NCBI GenBank assembly: GCA_036396755.1
Contig: DASWKG010000108.1
Span: 1-27,298, forward strand
Source: DASWKG01 sp036396755
GTDB lineage: Bacteria; Actinomycetota; UBA4738; CALAEC01
Reading direction: 5' to 3'
DNA length: 27,298 nucleotides
The notes beneath the pieces are model-generated. The model did no database searches. It was not told the origin of the DNA and was given only the letters and a program-made list of their open reading frames with translations. The translations under genes were made by a program, and so were the position numbers. This document shows positions 1 to 10,943 of the stretch, in pieces (the stretch's first letter is position 1; every line of letters starts with the position of its first letter).

Positions 1-1
1 G

Positions 2-2736
<2,735 letters not shown>

Positions 2737-2740
<4 letters not shown>

Positions 2741-4797
2741 CCCGCGGCGGCGGACGCGCGCCGCGGCGAGGGCCTTCGGCGCTGCGCGAGCTGGCGTCCC
2801 TCAACGGCATCCAGCGATCCCACCTCGACGGCCTCCGCCGTCGCCGCCGGGTCCCCGACGACACGTTGGTGGCGATCCTGCGCTCACTCGGGGTCCGGCT
2901 CGGCGACCCGCACGATGCGGCCGAGGCCCTGCGGGAGGCGCGGCACCGGCGCGCGGGCGAACGCATGGAGCCGGTGGTCGTCGCGTGGGAGGGCTCCCCG
3001 CGCACCGTGCGCCTCCGCGTTCCCGCCCGGGAAAGGGGCGGGCTCACCCTGGCACTCGAGTCCGGCGAGCAGCATCGGCTCGTGCTCCGCCGGATCGCCA
3101 CCGAGCGCCTCGACGGCGCCGGCCACGCGGTTCTCGAGGCGCCGCTGCCCCCCTCCCTGCCGCATGGCTACCACCGGCTCCACGACGACGGCGGGGCGGA
3201 GGCCCTCCTCATCTCATCGCCCCGCCGCGTCCATCGGGAGCCAGGCCGCGGGTGGGGGCTGTTCGCCCCGGTTCACTGGCTCCGCTCCGAGCGGAGCTGG
3301 GGCGTGGGGGACCTGACCGATCTGGGGGAGCTCGCGTCGTGGGTCGAGGGGCTCGGAGGTGAGCTCGTCGCGACGCTCCCCCCGCTGGCGGCGTTCCTCG
3401 ACCGGCCGTACGAGCCCAGCCCCTACGCGCCGGTCAGCCGGCGCTTCTGGAACGAGCTGTTCGTCGACGTGACGCGCGCGCCCGAGCTGGAGGGCAGCGC
3501 GGCCGGGCGGCGCCTGGTCGCCGGGGCGCAGCGCGAGATCCGCGAGCTGGAGCGGGCTCCGCTCGTCGACCACCCCAGGGTGATGGCGCTGAAGCGGCGC
3601 GTGATGGAGCGGCTCGCCGCCGACCTCGGCCCGTCGCGCCGCGCCGAGCTGCGGCGGTTCGAGCGCGCGCGGCCCGAGCTGCGCGCCTACTCGAGGTTCC
3701 GCGCGGCCTGCGAGGCCCGTGGTGCGCCCTGGAATGAGTGGCCGGCCGCGAGCCTCCCACGCGACCTCGACGCCGGCGCGATCCGCTATCACGCCTACGC
3801 GCAGTGGCTCGCCGAGGAGCAGCTCGCCGCCCTCGACGCGGCCGGACACCGGCTCCTCCTCGACCTCCCGCTCGGCGTTCACCCCGGCGGGTTCGACACG
3901 TGGGACGAGCGCGGCCTGTTCGTCGAGGGCATCTCGGCCGGGGCACCGCCCGACGCGTTCTCCGCGGCGGGGCAGACGTGGGGGTTCCCGCCCATCCACC
4001 CCGAGCGAGCCCGGGCGCAGGGCCACCGGTATACGATCGCCTGCGTCCGCCGGCTCCTCTCCCACGCGCGGGGCCTCCGCGTCGATCACGTCCTCGGGCT
4101 CCACCGCCTGTTCTGGGTCCCCGACGGCATGCCGGCCACGCAGGGCGCGTACGTGCGGTACCCGTGGGAGGAGCTGTACGCGATCCTCTGTCTCGAGTCC
4201 CATCGCAGGGGAGCCGAGATCGTGGGCGAGGACCTGGGAACCGTCCCTCGCGGCGTGCGCCCCGCGATGCGGCGGCACGGGCTGCTGCGCACCTACGCGA
4301 CCCAGACCGAGGTGTTCCCGGACCGGCGCCCCGCGGTCCAACCGGTTCCCGCGGCCGTGCTGGCCACCGTGAACACCCACGACATGCCGCCCTTCCGGGC
4401 GTTCTGGGAGAGTGGCGACATCCGGCTGCGGCGCCGGCTGGGCCTCCTGGACGAGGAGAGCGCCGGCGCGGCGGAGCAGGGGCGCGCGCGCCGGAAGCGG
4501 GCGCTGTCGGGTGCGCTCGCCGCCCGGGGCCTCCTCCGGCGCGGCTCCCCCTCGGCCCGGGAGGTCTACGATGCGGAGGCGGTCCGCCTCGCCGCGAGCC
4601 CGGCACGTTTGGCCGTGCTCGCCCTCGGGGACGTGATGGGTGAGACCGGGCAGCAGAACCTGCCGGGAACCACCGACGAGCACCCGAACTGGCGACGCCG
4701 GGCCGAGCGCACGCTCGAGGAGGCCGAACGCTCCTCGGTGGTCCTCGGTACCCTGCGACGGGTGAGCCGCGCACGACGAGGAGAGGGAGGACCATGA
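2737..4797 (+). CDS. malQ: 4-alpha-glucanotransferase (amylomaltase, GH77)
   Basis: About 686 aa. It transfers alpha-1,4-glucan segments between maltodextrins. GH77 signatures are visible: SERSWGVGDLTDLGEL, SPYAPVSRRFWNELF, GQTWGFPP, GLRVDHVLGLHRLFW (nucleophile Asp), IVGEDLGTVP (acid/base Glu), VNTHDMPPFRAFW and QQNLPGTTDEHPNWRRR. The extra N-terminal domain typical of actinobacterial MalQ begins at ALRELASLNGI, so translation must start before base 2790. No ATG, GTG or TTG lies in frame between the treS stop and that point. The chosen start is CTG at 2737, overlapping the treS TGA as CTGA, with GGAGGGG at 2725-2731 placed 5 nt upstream. ATG 2686, inside treS and without a clear ribosome site, is the conventional alternative. 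The 3' end overlaps glgB by ATGA. The function is certain; the start is not. Confidence 0.93.
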
Positions 4798-6737
4798 CGA
4801 GGCCGATCGCGACACGGGAGCCGGCCACGTCGCTCCTGTCCGACCACGACCTCTACCTCTTCAACGAGGGAACGCACTCCCAGCTGTTCCGAAAGCTCGG
4901 CGCCCACCCGGGCACCCTTCGCGGCGAGCCCGGGACGCGCTTCGCCGTCTGGGCCCCGAACGCGGAGCGCGTCTCGGTGATCGGCGACTGGAACGGCTGG
5001 GACCGGGCGGCTCACCCGCTCCTCCCCCGGGCCGACTCGGGCATCTGGGAGGGGTGGGTCCCCGAGGTGGGCGCGGGCGCCGTCTACAAGTACCACGTGG
5101 CCTCGCGCCACCATGGTCACGCCGCCGACAAGGCCGACCCGTTCGCCTTCGCGTCCGAGGTCCCCCCGCGAACCGCCTCGATCGTCTGGGAGCAAACCCA
5201 TCGCTGGGGAGACGCCGAATGGATGAGCGAGCGCGCGGCGCGCAACGCCCTCGACGCCCCCATCTCGATCTACGAGGTCCACGCGGGGTCGTGGCTCCGG
5301 CTCCGCGACGAGGGGGACCGCTCGCTCACCTACCGCGAGCTCGCCCCTCGGCTCGGCGACTACGTGGAGCAGCTCGGCTTCACCCACGTCGAGCTGCTCC
5401 CGATCATGGAGCACCCCTTCTACGGGTCGTGGGGCTACCAGACCACGGGCTACTTCGCGCCGACCGCCCGCTACGGCACGCCCGACGACTTCATGGGGCT
5501 CATCGACCACCTGCACCAGCGCGGCATCGGCGTGATCCTGGACTGGGTGCCCTCGCACTTCCCCACCGACGAGCACGGGCCCGGGTTCTTCGACGGGACG
5601 CACCTGTACGAGCACGCCGACCCGAGGAAGGGCTTCCACCCCGACTGGAACTCCTACATCTTCAACTACGGGCGCAACGAGGTGCGCTCGTTCCTCACCT
5701 CCAGCGCGATGCACTGGCTCACGACCTACCACGCCGACGGCATCAGAGTAGACGCCGTCGCGTCCATGCTCTACCTCGACTACTCGCGGAAGGACGGCGA
5801 GTGGATCCGCAACGAGCACGGCGGCCGGGAGAACCTCGAGGCCATCGGCTTCCTGCGCGACCTCAACTCCGAGATCTACCGGGAGCACCCCGACGTGCAG
5901 ACGATGGCCGAGGAGTCGACCGCGTGGCCGATGGTCTCCCGCCCCACCTACCTCGGCGGACTCGGGTTCGGCATGAAGTGGGACATGGGATGGATGCACG
6001 ACACCCTCGAGTACATGCAGGAGGACCCGGTCCATCGGAAGTTCCACCACAACCGGCTGACGTTCCGTTCGCTCTACGCCGGCTCGGAGAACTTCGTCCT
6101 GCCCCTCTCGCACGACGAGGTCGTGCACGGGAAGGGGTCGCTCGTCGCCAAGATGCCCGGCGACGAGTGGCAGCGGATGGCGAACCTCCGGCTCCTCCTG
6201 GGCTCCATGTACGCACAGCCGGGCAAGAAGCTGCTCTTCATGGGCGGCGAGACGGGGCAGTGGAAGGAGTGGGACCACGACGCCGGCCTCGACTGGGACC
6301 TCCTCGAGCTCCCCCTCCACACGGGCGTGCGCCGCTGGGTGCGCGACCTCAATCGCGTGTACGCCGAGACGCCCGCCCTGCACGAGCTCGACACCGACCC
6401 CGCCGGCCTCGAGTGGATCGACGCGAACGACAACGAGCGGAGCCTCGTCTCGTTCCTGCGCTGGTCCCGCGACCTCGAGTCCTGCGTCCTGGTCGTCTGC
6501 AACTTCACGCCGGTACCCCGGCCCGACCTGTTGATCGGGGTCCCTCGGGCCGGCCGGTGGCGGGAGATCATCAACAGCGATGCCGACACGTACGGGGGCA
6601 GCGGCGTCGGGAACCTCGGAAGCGTTGAGGCGCTGCCCGTGCCGATGCACGGCCGCCCGTTCGCCCTCCCGGTCACGGTCCCCCCGCTCGCCTGCATCAT
6701 GCTCGCGGCCGCGACGCCGACCGACCCGGCGCCGTGA
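4794..6737 (+). CDS. glgB: 1,4-alpha-glucan branching enzyme GlgB
   Basis: 647 aa. It creates alpha-1,6 branches in glycogen by cutting and re-attaching an alpha-1,4 chain. A CBM48-like N-terminal module (FAVWAPNAERVSVIGDWNGW, about residues 50-70) is followed by the GH13 barrel: YEVHAGSWLR, DWVPSHFPTDEHG, DGIRVDAVASMLYLDY (nucleophile Asp), TMAEESTAWP (acid/base Glu) and LPLSHDEVVHGKGSL. It is shorter than the roughly 730-residue actinobacterial forms because the additional N1 module is absent; the catalytic part looks complete. The ATG overlaps the malQ stop (ATGA) and is preceded by a good GGGAGGA ribosome site. It is third in the operon, between malQ and the debranching enzyme gene. Confidence 0.97.
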   Translation: MTRPIATREPATSLLSDHDLYLFNEGTHSQLFRKLGAHPGTLRGEPGTRFAVWAPNAERVSVIGDWNGWDRAAHPLLPRADSGIWEGWVPEVGAGAVYKYHVASRHHGHAADKADPFAFASEVPPRTASIVWEQTHRWGDAEWMSERAARNALDAPISIYEVHAGSWLRLRDEGDRSLTYRELAPRLGDYVEQLGFTHVELLPIMEHPFYGSWGYQTTGYFAPTARYGTPDDFMGLIDHLHQRGIGVILDWVPSHFPTDEHGPGFFDGTHLYEHADPRKGFHPDWNSYIFNYGRNEVRSFLTSSAMHWLTTYHADGIRVDAVASMLYLDYSRKDGEWIRNEHGGRENLEAIGFLRDLNSEIYREHPDVQTMAEESTAWPMVSRPTYLGGLGFGMKWDMGWMHDTLEYMQEDPVHRKFHHNRLTFRSLYAGSENFVLPLSHDEVVHGKGSLVAKMPGDEWQRMANLRLLLGSMYAQPGKKLLFMGGETGQWKEWDHDAGLDWDLLELPLHTGVRRWVRDLNRVYAETPALHELDTDPAGLEWIDANDNERSLVSFLRWSRDLESCVLVVCNFTPVPRPDLLIGVPRAGRWREIINSDADTYGGSGVGNLGSVEALPVPMHGRPFALPVTVPPLACIMLAAATPTDPAP

Positions 6738-6762
6738 CGCGCGTGGGTCGCCCGTCCCCGTC

Positions 6763-8865
6763 GTGAGAACCCGCCCCGGCTCGCCGTCGCCCCTGGGGGC
6801 GACGTGGGACGGCGAGGGGGTGAACTTCGCGCTCTTCTCCCATCACGCGACGGCCGTGGAGCTCTGCCTGTTCGACGACACGGGGGAGGAGGCGAGGATC
6901 CCGCTCCGCGAGCGGACCGACGATGTGTGGCACGCGTACCTCCAGGACGCACGGCCGGGGCAGCGCTACGGATACCGCGTTCACGGCCCGTACGCGCCCG
7001 AGGACGGCCACCGCTTCAACCCTCACAAGCTGCTGCTCGACCCCTACGCGAAGGTGCTGACCGGCGAGGTCGCATGGAGCGACGCGCTGTTCGGCTACCC
7101 GGTCGGGGACACCGAGGAGGACCTGGTGATCGATACTCGCGAGAGCGCGGGATCGATGCCGAAGTCGATGGTCGTCGACACCTCGTTCACCTGGGGAGGC
7201 GACCGGCCTCCACGAACGCCGTGGCACCGAACCGTCATCTACGAGTGTCACGTGCGCGGCCTGACGATGCGCCACCCGGGAGTGCCCGAGCAGCTGCGGG
7301 GCACGTACCTGGGTCTCGCCGCCGAGCCCGTCCTCGACCACCTCCGCTCGCTCGGCGTGACCGCGGTGGAGCTCCTCCCCGTCCACCATTCGGTCTCGGA
7401 GCAGGCGCTCGTGGACCGAGGCCTGACCAACTACTGGGGCTACAACTCGATCGGCTTCTTCGCCCCGCACCGGGCCTACGCGACGGACGGCGGCGACCCC
7501 GTGACCGAGTTCAAGTCGATGGTCAAGGCCCTGCATCGCGCCGGCATCGAGGTCATCCTCGACGTCGTCTACAACCACACCGCGGAGGGCGGACATCTCG
7601 GCCCGACGCTCTCGTTCCGCGGCATCGACAACGCCGTCTACTACCGCCTCGACCCCGGCGATCCCCGGTACACCTGGGACGTCACCGGCACCGGCAACAC
7701 GGTGAACATGGCCGAGCATCACCCCGTCCAGCTGGTGATGGACAGCCTTCGGTACTGGGCCGAGGAGATGCACGTCGACGGGTTCCGGTTCGACCTCGCG
7801 ACGGCCCTGGCCAGGGACGAGAAGGGCGTCGGCTGGACGGGGCCCTTCATCTCCGCGTGCCGCCAGGACCCCGTGCTGGCCGGGACGAAGCTGATCGCGG
7901 AGCCCTGGGACCTCGGGGCCGGCGGGTACCAGCTCGGAGGGTTCCCGCCGGCGTGGGCCGAGTGGAACGATCGGTACCGCGACTCGGTTCGCCGCTTCTG
8001 GCGGGGGGACACCGGCCAGCTCCCCGAGCTGGCGTCACGGCTCACGGGCTCGGCCGACATCTTCGCCGCCACGGGGCGGCGGACCTACGCGAGCATCAAC
8101 TACGTCACCGCCCACGACGGCTTCACACTGCACGACCTCGTCAGCTACGAGCGGAAGCGCAACGAGGCCAACGGCGAGGACAACCGGGACGGTCCGGAGA
8201 CCGAGCACAGCCGGAACTGGGGACAGGAAGGCCCCGCGGGCTCACCGAGGGTTCGCCGCATGCGCGAGCGCATGAAGCGGAACCTGCTCTCGACGCTCCT
8301 TCTCTCCCAGGGCGTCCCCATGCTCGTCGCCGGCGACGAGATGGGGAGGACCCAGCTCGGCAACAACAACGCATACTGCCAGGACAACGAGGTCAGCTGG
8401 GTGCGGTGGGACCTCGAGCCCGAGGACCGCGACCTCCTGCGCTTCACGCGCCGGGTCCTCGAGCTGTTCCGGTCCACGCCCGTGCTCCGCCGGCGCGGCT
8501 TCTTCTCCGGCCGGGCCGATGGCGACGCGAAGGACCTCACGTGGGTACGCCCCGACGGCGAGGAGATGACCCGGAAGGACTGGGACGATCGGGAGCGGCA
8601 GGTCATCGGCATGCTCGTCCAGGGACGGGCCGCCGACGAGACGGACGAGCGCGGGCGGCCGATCGTCGGGGACACGATGCTCCTGCTCATGAACGGTGGG
8701 TGGCGCTCACGCCGATTCGTCCTTCCCACGGTCCCCGGGGGGCCCGGTCTCTGGAGCGAGGTGCTGAACACCGCCCAGCCGGGGTCGGCTCGCGTGCTTC
8801 GCAAGGTCGCGCTGAACCTGCAGGCTCACTCACTGATGCTGCTGCGCTTCGCGGAGCGCGCCTAG
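6763..8865 (+). CDS. glgX: Glycogen debranching protein GlgX (isoamylase type)
   Basis: 700 aa from the GTG at 6763, 26 bp after glgB. GlgX hydrolyses alpha-1,6 branches in limit glycogen and short branched maltodextrins. A CBM48 module (LGATWDGEGVNFALFS) comes first, then the GH13 barrel: TNYWGYNSIGFFAPHRAYA, DVVYNHTAEGG, VDGFRFDLATALAR (nucleophile Asp), LIAEPWDLGAGGYQLGGFP (acid/base Glu), WNDRYRDSVRRFWRGD, and NYVTAHDGFTLHDLVSY with KRNEANGEDNRDG, which are hallmark GlgX sequences. An open frame continues upstream into glgB, but its sequence there is only a shadow of GlgB. No strong Shine-Dalgarno precedes the GTG, suggesting translational coupling. Its stop shares a CTAG with the stop of the convergent YihY gene. 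Confidence 0.96.
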   Translation: MRTRPGSPSPLGATWDGEGVNFALFSHHATAVELCLFDDTGEEARIPLRERTDDVWHAYLQDARPGQRYGYRVHGPYAPEDGHRFNPHKLLLDPYAKVLTGEVAWSDALFGYPVGDTEEDLVIDTRESAGSMPKSMVVDTSFTWGGDRPPRTPWHRTVIYECHVRGLTMRHPGVPEQLRGTYLGLAAEPVLDHLRSLGVTAVELLPVHHSVSEQALVDRGLTNYWGYNSIGFFAPHRAYATDGGDPVTEFKSMVKALHRAGIEVILDVVYNHTAEGGHLGPTLSFRGIDNAVYYRLDPGDPRYTWDVTGTGNTVNMAEHHPVQLVMDSLRYWAEEMHVDGFRFDLATALARDEKGVGWTGPFISACRQDPVLAGTKLIAEPWDLGAGGYQLGGFPPAWAEWNDRYRDSVRRFWRGDTGQLPELASRLTGSADIFAATGRRTYASINYVTAHDGFTLHDLVSYERKRNEANGEDNRDGPETEHSRNWGQEGPAGSPRVRRMRERMKRNLLSTLLLSQGVPMLVAGDEMGRTQLGNNNAYCQDNEVSWVRWDLEPEDRDLLRFTRRVLELFRSTPVLRRRGFFSGRADGDAKDLTWVRPDGEEMTRKDWDDRERQVIGMLVQGRAADETDERGRPIVGDTMLLLMNGGWRSRRFVLPTVPGGPGLWSEVLNTAQPGSARVLRKVALNLQAHSLMLLRFAERA

Positions 8866-9674
8866 GGTGCCTGAGGTCGCTCGGTCACGGCGTTCAGCTC
8901 CGCGCCGTACAGGAAGACCCTCGCCGCGAGGTGCAGGAGGAGGAGGATCCCGACCGTCGCCGCGAACGTCCCATAGACTCCCGCCGACCCCGAGACGGTC
9001 CGCAACGTGTACCAGGAGCCCACCAGCTTGAGGATGGTCCACCCGATCGCGGCCAGCAGCGCGCCCGGCCACAGCCGGGCGAGCCCCGGCCCTCTCCGCT
9101 CGGAGAGCAGCCGGTAGGCGGCGACGAACAGGAGGAAGTCGATGGCCACCGTGAGGAGAGCCCCGGCGACCGCGACGAGGATCCCCAGCGGGCCCGAGGC
9201 CGCCGGGCTCGAGACGAGGCCGGCCGCGGCCACCCCGACGAGCGCGAGCAGCCCGAGGACGAGGAGCTGGGCGAGCGACCACGCCTTGGACCTGAGCAGT
9301 CCCCGTTGCGGTGCGAACCGGAAGATCTGCGAGAGGGCGGTGGTCCCCGCGTCGGCGAGCCCCATCCCGCTCCAGACCAGCCCGACGAGGCCGAGGACGC
9401 CGGTCACACCGCGAGCGCCGACCAGCGCCCGCAGGTTGTCACCGATGATCGGCTCGAGGCCCGGGACCGACTGCGAGAGCCGATGCGCCCACGCTCGCTG
9501 GGCCGAGGGATCGCCCGCCAGAGCGAACCCGACGATCGACATCGCGAGCAGGAGCAGCGGGAAGAGCGCGAGGAACGCGTGATAGCTGATCGCGGCGGCG
9601 AGGAACCCCGCCCGGTCCTCTCCGAAACGGCGATGGACGGCGATCGTGGTTCGGACGGGGTCGCGCCACCCCAC
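8862..9674 (-). CDS. YihY/UPF0761 family inner-membrane protein
   Basis: 270 aa and very hydrophobic, with about six membrane segments. The N-terminal RFGEDRAGFLAAAISYHAF and FLALFPLLLLAMSIVGF are the characteristic start of the YihY (formerly BrkB/ribonuclease BN) family. The middle contains LGLVGLVWSGMGLADAGTTAL, and the C-terminus has VYGTFAATVGILLLLHLAAR ending in FLYGAELNAV, also family hallmarks. The molecular function of the family is not established; early assignments as RNase BN are considered wrong. It lies 12 bp after the RsbW-like gene and is the last gene of the minus-strand arm of the sigma-regulatory module, so it is probably co-transcribed. Its TAG stop overlaps the glgX TAG on the opposite strand. 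Confidence 0.9.
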   Translation of the reverse strand: MGWRDPVRTTIAVHRRFGEDRAGFLAAAISYHAFLALFPLLLLAMSIVGFALAGDPSAQRAWAHRLSQSVPGLEPIIGDNLRALVGARGVTGVLGLVGLVWSGMGLADAGTTALSQIFRFAPQRGLLRSKAWSLAQLLVLGLLALVGVAAAGLVSSPAASGPLGILVAVAGALLTVAIDFLLFVAAYRLLSERRGPGLARLWPGALLAAIGWTILKLVGSWYTLRTVSGSAGVYGTFAATVGILLLLHLAARVFLYGAELNAVTERPQAP

Positions 9675-9686
9675 GGCCGCCCTCCC

Positions 9687-10106
9687 TCAGCCCCTCTGGG
9701 CTACGGACCCGCCGAAGCCGTGGACGGTCCTTCGCCCGGGGAGCTCGGCCCACACCCTCGTGCCGACGCCGGTGACCGCCACGCCCCAGCGGTCGGCCAG
9801 CCGGTCGACGAGGCACAGACCCCACCCGGAGAGCTCGCCGGGCCGGGGCGGGTACACCGGAACGAAGCCGGGCCCGCCGTCCTCGACCTCGACGAGGACC
9901 GGGGTCGCCCGCGCATCCACGCGGAGGAGCAGGTCGCTCCCGCAACCGCCGTGGCGAACCGCGTTGGTCACCAGCTCGCTCGTCACGAGCCGAAGGTCCT
10001 CGAGCAGCCGGGGACCGAGCACGTCCTCGAGCTGCGAGAGCGCGTCCCGGGCGATCGCCGCGGCGTCGGGGCGCACCTGAAGCCGAGCCTCGAGGGAAGC
10101 GCTCAT
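9687..10106 (-). CDS. RsbW/SpoIIAB-like ATP-binding anti-sigma kinase
   Basis: 139 aa, one GHKL ATPase domain of the HATPase_c_2/RsbW type. The N-box is intact (SELVTNAVRHG, E44 and N48), as are the G1 box (EVEDGGPGF, residues 74-81), the G2 box (SGWGLCLVDRLADRWG) and the terminal strand (GTRVWAEL). Proteins of this type bind a SigB/SigF-like sigma factor and phosphorylate a STAS anti-anti-sigma factor; the substrate here is presumably the STAS protein encoded upstream. Unlike its two neighbours of the same fold, it keeps every nucleotide-binding motif. A 7-bp hairpin directly abuts the ATG and no clear Shine-Dalgarno is visible, which may limit initiation. It is 40 bp downstream of the preceding gene in the same direction. 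Confidence 0.9.
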   Translation of the reverse strand: MSASLEARLQVRPDAAAIARDALSQLEDVLGPRLLEDLRLVTSELVTNAVRHGGCGSDLLLRVDARATPVLVEVEDGGPGFVPVYPPRPGELSGWGLCLVDRLADRWGVAVTGVGTRVWAELPGRRTVHGFGGSVAQRG

Positions 10107-10124
10107 GCCGGGTGTTTACCCGGC
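10107..10124 (-). promoter_or_regulatory. Hairpin abutting the RsbW-like start codon
   Basis: On the minus strand GCCGGGT-AAAC-ACCCGGC is a perfect 7-bp stem with a 4-nt loop ending at the base before the ATG at 10106. No ribosome site lies between hairpin and start. It could reduce translation of the kinase gene or be a weak intra-operon terminator; there is no T-tract. The role is inferred from position only. Confidence 0.45.
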
Positions 10125-10138
10125 GCTGGCTGTCCTAG

Positions 10139-10152
10139 TCCTGAGCTCAGGA
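10139..10152. repeat. 14-bp perfect palindrome
   Basis: TCCTGAGCTCAGGA is a perfect palindrome spanning the stop codon of the degenerate RsbW-like gene. It may be an operator or an accident of the stop context; nothing in the sequence decides this. Confidence 0.4.
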
Positions 10153-10557
10153 GGGGGAGGGGAGGCTGAACGCCACCCGCGACCCGCCGGCGGTGCCGGG
10201 GTTGATGCTGGCGTCGTCGAACAGGGCCTCGAGCACCTCGCCGGCGACGCTCCTCGCGAAGCTCTGGGGCGTCCGCGCCTCGCCCGACCCCCCGAGCCCG
10301 ACCTCAGCCACCCCGGCGCCCCCGACCACCTCGAGCTCGAGGCCGCCACTTCGCTCCCAGACGCGCACGAGGAGGCCGCCCGCCCCGTCTCGCATCACCA
10401 CGGCGCACGCCTCCGAGATGCCCAGCTTGAGGTCCTCCACGGCCTCCTCGCCCAGGCCGAAATGCCTGGCGATGGCCGAGCCGAACATCCGGGCGGTCGC
10501 AACGTAGGCGGGGTCGGGCGGCAGATCCAGGCTGAACGCGTGCGCCTCGTCGCTCAT
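10147..10557 (-). CDS. Degenerate RsbW-like (GHKL-fold) regulatory protein
   Basis: 136 aa. The N-terminal half matches the RsbW/SpoIIAB pattern (EEAVEDLKLGISEACAVVM), with the N-box Glu at residue 49, but the Mg-coordinating Asn expected at position 53 is Val. No D-x-G-x-G box follows: the equivalent strand reads LEVVGGAGVAEV. The end (GGSRVAFSLPS) resembles the closing strand of the fold. It is therefore probably a non-catalytic or non-ATP-binding relative, perhaps binding a sigma or STAS partner without kinase activity. It is similar in length and motif positions to the protein at 10944-11327. Its ATG overlaps the STAS stop (ATGA), so the two are translationally coupled. The fold assignment is moderately sure; the role is inference. 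Confidence 0.8.
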   Translation of the reverse strand: MSDEAHAFSLDLPPDPAYVATARMFGSAIARHFGLGEEAVEDLKLGISEACAVVMRDGAGGLLVRVWERSGGLELEVVGGAGVAEVGLGGSGEARTPQSFARSVAGEVLEALFDDASINPGTAGGSRVAFSLPSPS

Positions 10558-10892
10558 CGGCTCGCGGTCGCCTCCTCGACGGACGCGTGCAGTGGGAAGA
10601 CCTTGTCGAGGCCGGTGATCGAAAGCACCTTCAGCACCGGCTCCCGTGTGCAGACGAGGGCAAGCACGCCGTCGTGCTCCTTGATGCGCTTGAGGCCGGC
10701 GACGAGGCTGCCGAGGCCCGTGGAGTCCATGAAGCCGACTCCCTCGAGGCTCACGATGATGCGGTGGTTGCCGCCCGAGATGAGCTCCACCAAGCGTTCC
10801 CTGAGCTTGGGAGCCGAATAGATGTCGACCTCGCCCTCGACCTCGAGCACGGTCCAGGAATCGACGGGGCGGTCCTCCAAACGCAGTTCGAT
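10554..10892 (-). CDS. STAS-domain anti-sigma factor antagonist (SpoIIAA/RsbV-like)
   Basis: One STAS domain: TVLEVEGEVDIYSAPKLRER, then IIVSLEGVGFMDSTGLGSLV with the phosphorylatable Ser in the DSTG motif, and a C-terminal part ending VFPLHASVEEA. The family binds the anti-sigma kinase when unphosphorylated and so frees the sigma factor. The start is uncertain. The domain begins around IELRLEDRP. AGGAGG at 10904-10899 sits 6 nt before an ATC at 10892, 12 nt before a CTG at 10886 and 18 nt before a TTG at 10880. The first conventional ATG, at 11003, lies inside the divergent gene and upstream of the apparent -10 box (TATACT, 10935-10930). It is first gene of the minus-strand regulatory arm and overlaps the next gene by ATGA. 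Confidence 0.88.
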   Translation of the reverse strand: MELRLEDRPVDSWTVLEVEGEVDIYSAPKLRERLVELISGGNHRIIVSLEGVGFMDSTGLGSLVAGLKRIKEHDGVLALVCTREPVLKVLSITGLDKVFPLHASVEEATASR

Positions 10893-10904
10893 CCTACGCC
10901 TCCT

Positions 10905-10943
10905 GGTTTCGACGGGGTTTCGACGGGTTAGTATAGGCGACCC
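10905..10943. promoter_or_regulatory. Divergent promoter region with 11-bp tandem repeat and SigB-like boxes
   Basis: GGTTTCGACGG occurs twice in perfect tandem (10905-10915 and 10916-10926), one helical turn apart. On the plus strand GTTT (10906-10909), 15 bp and GGGTTA (10925-10930) resemble the GTTT/GGGTAT promoter of SigB/SigF sigma factors. The following GTG at 10944 would make a nearly leaderless message. On the minus strand TATACT (10935-10930) is a plausible -10 for the STAS gene, with a poor -35. Autoregulation by the sigma factor encoded downstream is an inference. Confidence 0.6.

Noticed and set aside
6804..10169. Very long plus-strand open frame (about 1,120 codons)
   Set aside because: It runs over glgX in a different frame and antisense to YihY and the anti-sigma kinase; its product is Arg/Pro/Gly-rich shadow sequence typical of GC-rich DNA.
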